Shown here: piece after piece, positions 6,334 to 10,995 of the stretch
How the letters are laid out: each line of letters starts with the position of its first letter
Position numbering within the stretch: position 1 is the first letter of the stretch
Source of the DNA: Gemmatimonadota bacterium
Lineage (GTDB): Bacteria; GCA-2686955
Length of the DNA: 10,995 bases
Direction: 5' to 3'
Assembly: GCA_002686955.1 (NCBI GenBank)
Contig: NYZA01000077.1
Span: forward strand, 1-10,995
Notes under the pieces: model-generated
What the model was told of the DNA's origin: nothing
Databases searched by the model: none
Seen by the model: the letters and a program-made list of their open reading frames with translations, nothing else
Program-made: the position numbers and the translations under genes

Positions 6334-7890
6334 ATGATTGGACCGACCGCGACAGAGATCGAGGGCGAGAGTAGCGCTCAGGGGCGGGGGGCGCGGCGGC
6401 GATCGGCGCTGAGTCTGGGGGAGATCTTCGCCTTGGAGCGGCAGCATTTGCGCGATCGTGGACGGAGCGATTCGGAGCTGCGCAGACGAGATCGCGAGAT
6501 CGGGCGGGCGCTTTCGAGGATCGGAGGGGAGGGGAGCGGGAACCGGCGCGTGCTCTATCGGGGCTGGCTGAGGAGCCTGGGGGGCGAGGCGGCGCGCGAT
6601 GCGGCGCGCATGGAGAAGGCGGTGGCGGCGGCGGCGATGGGACTGGTCTTGGCCGGCGCGATCTCCGGCGGTGGGACGGCCTTGGGGCTCCTGCGCTACG
6701 ACGGATCGACTCCGATCAATCTGCTGCATTTCGTGGGGGTGTTCGTCGTTCTTCAGGTGCTGCTGCTGGTGGCCTGGATCGTTGCGTTGGCGGCGTGGCG
6801 AGGGGGATGGCGAGCGCCGGGGGCGGTGACGACGGTGGTGGGGGGCACGGTGCATTGGGTGTTGCGCCGGGGCTTCGAGGGGGAGCGGCGCGATGCACTG
6901 CGTGCCGATCTCGAGTGGTTGCGAAGTGTCGGGGGCTGGTACTCAGCGGTCGAGCGATGGTCGGTGGCGCGCTTGGGGCAGATATTCGGTGTCTCTTTCA
7001 ACGTCGGCGCGCTGGCGGTGGCGGCGCTCTTGATGGCGACCTCCGATCTCGCCTTCGCGTGGCGCAGCACGATCGATTGGCGCCCGGAGCAGATTCATGG
7101 GTTGCTGGCGGCGATCTCGGTTCCTTGGGGATCGGCGTTGCCCGCGGCGGTGCCAAGCCTGGAGCTCGTCGAGGCGAGCCGGCATTTCCGGGGGACCGGC
7201 GCACCCGCGCTTTCGCCCGAGCTGATGGCCCGGTGGTGGTCCTTTCTGATTCTGGCGCTGCTCTGCTACGGGCTCGTGCCGCGAGCGCTCACCTGGTGGT
7301 TCTCGGAGCTCGGGCTGCGACGGGCGCTGCGCTGGATCGATCTCGATCGGGGGGACTTCGCCGATCTGCACGATCGTCTGACGCTGCCTCTCGTCGAGAC
7401 CCCGGGCACCGATCCGAATGGTGATCCTTCCGGCAGGGAGGGCTTGGCGACCGACCGGAAGCCGATCGATGAGGGGCGCGCGTGGGCGATCGTCTGGCGC
7501 GACGCGCCGATCGACGAAGCGCGGGTCGAGGCGATCGCCGGAGAGCGCCTTCGATGGGGAATCGAGAAGGTCCTGGCGGCGGGTGGAGGGACCGATGCGA
7601 ATGTAGACGGGGAAGCGCTGGGAGCGCTCGATTCGATCCCGAAAACTATGTCGTTGCTGCTTCTGGCCGAATCGTTCGATCCGCCGACGAAAGAGCTGCA
7701 CAAGTTTCTTTGCGACGCGGCCGAAAGGCTCGGCCCTTCGCGCGATCTCGTGGTTTGTTTGGTCGAGCTCCGTGACGATGGCGCCTGGTCGCCGGCCGAG
7801 GATTCACAAATCGCGATTTGGCGGCGAGCATTGGCGACACTTCGACTCCCGCGCCTTCGCGTGGTGACGCGACTCGATGGGAAAAGATGA
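6334..7890 (+). CDS. DUF2868 family membrane protein
   Basis: 518 residues from ATG 6334; an in-frame GTG at 6295 would add 13 residues and cannot be excluded, since neither has a strong ribosome-binding site. The N-terminus (about 1-92) is charged and helical: LGEIFALERQHLRDRGRSD, RRRDREIGRALSRIG. Four membrane segments follow at about 96-119, 130-155, 217-243 and 301-323. A soluble C-terminal domain (about 340-518) has AWAIVWRDAPIDEARVEAI and DLVVCLVELRDDGAWSP. The arrangement and the coupled downstream GTPase match the DUF2868-DUF3482 pairs known from proteobacteria. Its TGA overlaps the ATG of the GTPase gene (ATGA). Function is unknown; a membrane anchor or regulator of the GTPase is an inference from the conserved pairing. 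Confidence 0.8.
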   Translation: MIGPTATEIEGESSAQGRGARRRSALSLGEIFALERQHLRDRGRSDSELRRRDREIGRALSRIGGEGSGNRRVLYRGWLRSLGGEAARDAARMEKAVAAAAMGLVLAGAISGGGTALGLLRYDGSTPINLLHFVGVFVVLQVLLLVAWIVALAAWRGGWRAPGAVTTVVGGTVHWVLRRGFEGERRDALRADLEWLRSVGGWYSAVERWSVARLGQIFGVSFNVGALAVAALLMATSDLAFAWRSTIDWRPEQIHGLLAAISVPWGSALPAAVPSLELVEASRHFRGTGAPALSPELMARWWSFLILALLCYGLVPRALTWWFSELGLRRALRWIDLDRGDFADLHDRLTLPLVETPGTDPNGDPSGREGLATDRKPIDEGRAWAIVWRDAPIDEARVEAIAGERLRWGIEKVLAAGGGTDANVDGEALGALDSIPKTMSLLLLAESFDPPTKELHKFLCDAAERLGPSRDLVVCLVELRDDGAWSPAEDSQIAIWRRALATLRLPRLRVVTRLDGKR

Positions 7891-9290
7891 GTCCACCGAT
7901 CCACTTCGCCGTCGTGGCCGCCGTGAACCGAGGCAAGTCTAGTATTGTATCGACCTTGGCCGAAAACGACTCGATTCGGATTTCTCCGAGCCCAGGCACC
8001 ACGCGTGAAGCTCGCTCCTACCCGGTCGTCGTAGATGACGAGACACTTTTCGTATTGACCGATACACCGGGATTCGAGCGCGCCCGCGAGCTACTCGCCT
8101 GGATCGAGCGGGAGCGAGGCCCGGAGGGCTCACCCGGGAGCGTCCTGGAGCGCTTTGTGCGGGAGCACCGCGATGACTCGGGTTTTCGCGCCGAGTGTGA
8201 GCTCTTGGCGCCGATTCTGGGGGGCGCGGCGGTCCTCTATGTGGTCGACGGAGCGGTTCCCTTTCGCGACCACATGCGCGCCGAAATGGAGATCTTGCGC
8301 TGGGCGGCGCCGCTTCGTGTCGCGCTGATCAATCGCCGAGGGGAGCATCTGGAGGGCTGGAAGGGAGAGCTGCGGGCGCATTTTCAGATGGTGCGGGAGT
8401 TCGACGCGCAGCGCGTGGGCTTTGGGGAGCGGATCGGATTGCTGCGGGGCTTGAGGGAGGTGAACGAGGGGCATTGGAGGGAGGGGCTCCAGCGGATCGT
8501 CGAAGCGCTGGAGCTGGACTGGAAGCGGCGCAGGCGTCGTTCCGCTCGAATCATCGCCGATCTGGTGGCGAAATCGATCGTGCACGGATTGCGGGTGCCG
8601 ATCCCTTCCGGGGACGATCCGGAGGATCACCAGGCCAGGCTGACTAAGCGCTTCCACGACGACCTCAGAAAGCTCGAGGAGAAAGCGCGCGTCGAGATCG
8701 AGGCGCTGTACAAGCATGCACGCTTGGAGCATGCCGAGGCGGCCGATCGCCCGGTCTGGGAGGAGGATCTCTTCGATCCGGCCCGCTGGGAGCCGCTGGG
8801 ACTGGCGCCGCGTCAGCTCCTGGCCCTGGGTGCGACCCTGGGCGCGGTGACGGGAGGCGCGGTCGATGTGGCGGTGGGGGGAGCCTCGTTCATGCTGGGC
8901 GCGGTGCTCGGCGCGGCGATGGGAGCGGGGGGGGCGCTCTGGCGCTCCGGACAGCCGATCGCTTCGGTCGAGGGGCTGAGGGGGTTGGTTCGGGGGGATC
9001 GCCTGCTGCGCATCGGACCCCACCCGAATCCGAACTTCCCCTTCGTTCTGCTAGACGCCAATCTGCTCCACTGGACCGCGATCCGCGAGCGCGCTCACGC
9101 CGAACGGAGCACATTGGTCTTGGAGAGGGCCGGCGAGAAGGAGGGGCCGAGCTCCGCTCTTGGCGCCGGGGAGCGGAAAGCGCTCTCGAAGTGCTTCGCG
9201 GGGGTCCGAAAGCGGGCACCTCGTGTGGATCCGAGCGCCCGTGACCTGCTCGCGGAGAAGGTCGAAGGGCTGATGGGGCGGTTGGAGTGA
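7887..9290 (+). CDS. Era-like GTPase with DUF3482 C-terminal region
   Basis: 467 residues from ATG 7887, whose ATGA overlap with the preceding stop fixes the start. The GTPase domain (1 to about 210) has a P-loop AAVNRGKS (11-18), PGTT (36-39, switch I/G2) and DTPGF (59-63, G3). G4 is NRRG (149-152) instead of NKxD, and the first P-loop glycine is alanine. A long helical region (about 210-290: AIIADL-type and KRFHDDLRKLEEKARVEIEA) leads to a glycine-zipper hydrophobic stretch (311-352, LGATLGAVTGGAV, LGAVLGAAMGAGGALW), likely to insert in or lie on the membrane. A C-terminal domain follows. This organisation is that of DUF3482 proteins, which pair with DUF2868. GTP binding is likely but specificity is uncertain with the altered G4. 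Biological role unknown. Confidence 0.85.
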   Translation: MSPPIHFAVVAAVNRGKSSIVSTLAENDSIRISPSPGTTREARSYPVVVDDETLFVLTDTPGFERARELLAWIERERGPEGSPGSVLERFVREHRDDSGFRAECELLAPILGGAAVLYVVDGAVPFRDHMRAEMEILRWAAPLRVALINRRGEHLEGWKGELRAHFQMVREFDAQRVGFGERIGLLRGLREVNEGHWREGLQRIVEALELDWKRRRRRSARIIADLVAKSIVHGLRVPIPSGDDPEDHQARLTKRFHDDLRKLEEKARVEIEALYKHARLEHAEAADRPVWEEDLFDPARWEPLGLAPRQLLALGATLGAVTGGAVDVAVGGASFMLGAVLGAAMGAGGALWRSGQPIASVEGLRGLVRGDRLLRIGPHPNPNFPFVLLDANLLHWTAIRERAHAERSTLVLERAGEKEGPSSALGAGERKALSKCFAGVRKRAPRVDPSARDLLAEKVEGLMGRLE

Positions 9291-9353
9291 GCGGTTTCCA
9301 GGAGCTTTCGACCCATGCTCCAGTTGGTCCGGCACAGCTCGTGTCGAAGCCTT

Positions 9354-9360
9354 AAGGAGA
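9354..9360 (+). promoter_or_regulatory. Strong ribosome-binding site of the IS-interrupted gene
   Basis: AAGGAGA, 5 nt before the ATG at 9366. It is among the best Shine-Dalgarno matches in the window and argues that a real gene began here before the insertion element arrived. Confidence 0.6.
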
Positions 9361-9365
9361 GAAGA

Positions 9366-9389
9366 ATGCAAACACGGCTCCTCGGAACC
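9366..9389 (+). pseudogene. First codons of an interrupted gene, probably an aldo/keto reductase
   Basis: The reading is MQTRLLGT up to base 9389, then IS sequence (CQRL and a TGA). M-Q-x-R-x-L-G followed by N/T-SGLxVSxLGLG is the common N-terminus of aldo/keto reductases. Eight residues are short evidence, but the start codon, the strong ribosome-binding site and the coincidence of the break with the likely IS terminus agree. The remainder should lie beyond the far end of the IS, outside the window. It may have been cotranscribed with the GTPase gene 75 nt upstream, or had its own promoter; I see no clear one. Confidence 0.4.
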
Positions 9390-9408
9390 TGTCAACGACT
9401 TTGAGACA

Positions 9409-10434
9409 TCATGGGTTGTTATTTAGTGCCGATGTCACTCGCTCGCGGGCAAGATGTCGGCGTGGTGGGTTGATCCAGACTTCGGTGGGCAGTGAGCCCG
9501 GTGAGGGGGGTCGTCGGACAAAGCGTTCTGGGTGCCGATCGTATGCGGCTCCGAGGACTGCGCGGCGACGTTCCAGCACGTCTTTGCCTCGACCGTAGTG
9601 GACTGCCTCCGGCGTGAGCATTGCGATGCCAGCATGGCGGTGTTCGGTGTTGTACCAGCGAAAGAGCGAGCGACAGAAAGCGGTGGCATCCTCGATGACG
9701 CCGAAACGGCCGGGGAAGCTGGGGTGGTACTTCAGGGTCTTGAACTGGGCCTCGGAGAATGGGTTGTCGTCCGAGACATGCGGTCGGCTGAGTGAGCGGT
9801 TGACGCCGAGATCGGCCAGCAGTTGGGCCGTGGTCTTGGCGGTCATCGGTACACCGCGGTCGCTGTGCAGGCTCAAGTCCGTATCGGTGGCGCCTTGCTT
9901 TTCGCAGGTCTGGGCGATCAGACGCCGCGCGTGTGCAGCATTCTCACGCTCAGCGACCATCCAGCCCACCACGTAGCGGCTGAAGATATCGATGATGACG
10001 TAGAGGTAGAACCACGACCATTTGACCGGGCCGCGCAGCTTGGTGATGTCCCATGACCAGACTTGATTGGGGCCGGTAGCGAGCAGCTCCGGCTTCTGGT
10101 AGACAGGGTGGCGCAGCTGATTGCGCCTCTCGCGCACCTCCTTGTTCGCTTCCAGAATGCGATACATGGTTCGCTCAGAGCACACGTAGCGCCCCTCGTC
10201 GAGCAAAGTCGCTACAACCTCGGCTGGTGCCCTATCCACGTAGCGCTCAGAGTGGAGGATATCGAGGACGCATTGACGCTCGCCCGCGCTGAGTGCTCGC
10301 GACGGGACGGGACGTGGGGCCGCAGGCTCCTTCGGTCGCGGACGGTGGTGGCGATACCAGCTGGCCCTCGAAACTCCCAGTGCCTCGCAGGCAGAGACAA
10401 CACCAACGGAGTCGGCGAGGTCAGCGGCGACCAT
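9409..10434 (-). CDS. IS3-family transposase, orfB (rve integrase core)
   Basis: 341 residues. The N-terminal part is the HTH_21-like region (SACEALGVSRASWYRH, RTMYRILEANKEV). The catalytic core has Asp129 (VWSWDITKL), Asp192 (LHSDRGVPM) and Glu228 with Lys235 (NPFSEAQFKTLKY), giving the D-D(35)E-x6-K signature. The DDE core appears intact. Its ATG shares one base with the orfA stop (TGATG), so it can be made by reinitiation; it lies in the -1 frame relative to orfA, open back to an A8 run, so a fused OrfAB transposase by frameshifting is also possible. It cuts and joins the IS ends; with only one copy in view, present activity is unknown. Confidence 0.95.
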   Translation of the reverse strand: MVAADLADSVGVVSACEALGVSRASWYRHHRPRPKEPAAPRPVPSRALSAGERQCVLDILHSERYVDRAPAEVVATLLDEGRYVCSERTMYRILEANKEVRERRNQLRHPVYQKPELLATGPNQVWSWDITKLRGPVKWSWFYLYVIIDIFSRYVVGWMVAERENAAHARRLIAQTCEKQGATDTDLSLHSDRGVPMTAKTTAQLLADLGVNRSLSRPHVSDDNPFSEAQFKTLKYHPSFPGRFGVIEDATAFCRSLFRWYNTEHRHAGIAMLTPEAVHYGRGKDVLERRRAVLGAAYDRHPERFVRRPPSPGSLPTEVWINPPRRHLARERVTSALNNNP

Positions 10435-10949
10435 CAGTCGTTCCTTCCGCTCTCGCCCTGGCTCGAGAGGCTGATCCCGAGAAGAGTGGAGAGTTTTTTT
10501 TGGACGTCGATGACTGTCTCCGCCTTGCGAAGTTGCTCGCGCAATCGCTCGTTCTCCCGTCGCAGGCGCTGGTTCTCGCGGACGACGAAGTTCTCGGGCT
10601 TGGCCTTGCGTCCACGCTTCTTCGGAGCCAATCCCGCCGACTCACCGCTGGATCGCTGCCGGCGCCAACTCGACAGAAGTGAGGAGTAGAGCCCCTCACG
10701 CCGAAGCAACGCACCAATCTCGCCCGGCTCACTGCATCCATCCGCCAGACGCAGGATGCGCAGCTTGTAGCTGGCCGTAAACCGGCGGCGGCGCGCTTTC
10801 GGAGGAACCTCTGGATCAGGCCCAAGACTTCCAGGAGAAGGATTGGCCGTCATGGCGCCCTCTCCGGCCCCTTCGGGCTCGCTACGCTCCCCCTCCGGTG
10901 CCTCCGCGGGCGCCATGACGGCCAGGGGTGCGGACATCGTTGCGGTCAT
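10434..10949 (-). CDS. IS3-family transposase, orfA (DNA-binding HTH and leucine zipper)
   Basis: 171 residues from ATG 10949, preceded by GAGAGAGAAG about 6 nt away. An alternative start at 10853 (MTANPSP, with GGAGAGG 5 nt upstream) gives 139 residues, and a TTG at 10970 is possible. The HTH_Tnp_1-type domain reads RRFTASYKLRILRLAD and GALLRREGLYSSLLSSWRR. A basic linker KKRGRKAKPE follows, then a leucine-zipper helix RENQRLRRENERLREQL and VIDVQKKLSTLLGI. This is the ends-binding and dimerising part of an IS3 transposase. The extended N-terminus (APEGERSEPEGAGEGA) is low-complexity and coincides with an inverted repeat in the DNA. Confidence 0.9.
   Translation of the reverse strand: MTATMSAPLAVMAPAEAPEGERSEPEGAGEGAMTANPSPGSLGPDPEVPPKARRRRFTASYKLRILRLADGCSEPGEIGALLRREGLYSSLLSSWRRQRSSGESAGLAPKKRGRKAKPENFVVRENQRLRRENERLREQLRKAETVIDVQKKLSTLLGISLSSQGESGRND
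10450..10469 (-). promoter_or_regulatory. Stem-loop downstream of the slippery run
   Basis: CTCTCG (10450-10455) pairs with CGAGAG (10464-10469) around an 8-nt loop. On the transcript it begins about 24 nt after the A8 run, a position that could stimulate frameshifting. It is a short stem, so the role is tentative. Confidence 0.4.
10494..10501 (-). promoter_or_regulatory. Candidate -1 ribosomal frameshift site (A8 run) in orfA
   Basis: On the coding strand the orfA codons read CAA AAA AAA CTC, which contains the slippery heptamer A AAA AAA. The -1 frame from here is open through to orfB with no stop. A-rich slippery sites of this type make OrfAB in many IS3 elements. Confidence 0.6.
10845..10923. 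repeat. Perfect 16-bp inverted repeat (47-nt loop) covering an orfA start codon
   Basis: GGCCGTCATGGCGCCC (10845-10860) and its exact reverse complement GGGCGCCATGACGGCC (10908-10923). On the orfA transcript the second arm contains the ATG at 10853 and the end of its spacer; the first arm is transcribed about 50 nt earlier. The loop contains a smaller GCCC/GGGC hairpin. Confidence 0.75.
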
Positions 10950-10995
10950 GCTCTGCTTCTCTCTCGACAAGGTGCGTCACCTCTCGCCCTTCTAC

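Larger units (their letters stand above)
9390..10995 (-). mobile_element. IS3-family insertion sequence (right end beyond the window)
   Basis: It contains orfA and orfB in the IS3 arrangement on the minus strand. The orfB-side terminus is placed at TGTCAACGACTTTGAGACA starting at 9390. It begins TG, as IS3 ends do, and lies 19 nt outside the orfB stop. The orfA-side inverted repeat is not visible by base 10995, so the match between ends and the 3-5 bp target duplication could not be tested. Confidence 0.75.

Noticed and set aside
5827-6855. 342-codon minus-strand frame
   Set aside because: Extremely Arg/Pro-rich, antisense to DUF2868 and out of frame with the MFS N-terminal part; a composition artefact.
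9304-9350. Inverted repeat GCTTTCGAC / GTCGAAGC after the GTPase gene as a terminator
   Set aside because: The arms are short with a bulge and a loop of about 30 nt, and no T-run follows.

Overview
The window is GC-rich Gram-negative chromosomal DNA. It carries a LolA-like periplasmic protein with lipoprotein-export-type permeases, and a DUF2868/DUF3482 gene pair. Codon use and the IS3-type transposase suit a deltaproteobacterial or myxobacterial-grade lineage, but no marker gene fixes the taxon and this is only an inference. No tRNA, rRNA or CRISPR array was seen. The window reads as an accessory region: a resident gene backbone with three separate insertions.

Region 1 (1-2997, minus strand) is a compact operon. 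In transcription order it holds a small secreted protein of unknown function, a LolA-like protein (outer-membrane lipoprotein-sorting type), and two FtsX/LolC-type ABC permeases. The second permease runs off the left edge, where an ATPase gene would be expected. The genes overlap or abut, so they are probably translated in a coupled way. The LolA-like gene has an in-frame TGA between an apparent signal peptide and its mature domain.

Region 2 (2998-3603) has no convincing gene except a possible 21-codon ORF. It ends in a 176-bp MITE-like foldback element flanked by a CTAG duplication. The element sits exactly on the stop codon of the next gene.

Region 3 (3600-6281) is a minus-strand MFS transporter gene split in two. 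Its N-terminal part (5829-6281) and C-terminal part (3600 to about 4247) are separated by about 1.58 kb of foreign DNA. That DNA holds one plus-strand gene with its own promoter, an AAA_14/DUF4143 ATPase. About 60-70 codons of the transporter (TM5-6) are missing. No transposase or integrase accompanies the insert.

Region 4 (6334-9290, plus strand) is a translationally coupled pair: a DUF2868 membrane protein and an Era-like GTPase with a DUF3482 C-terminus. They probably form one membrane-associated module of unknown function. The GTPase has non-canonical nucleotide-binding motifs.

Region 5 (9366-10995) begins with a strong ribosome-binding site and about eight codons that look like the start of an aldo/keto reductase. 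An IS3-family element then interrupts it. The element has orfA and orfB on the minus strand, a candidate -1 frameshift site and a start-codon-sequestering inverted repeat. Its orfA-side end lies beyond the right edge.
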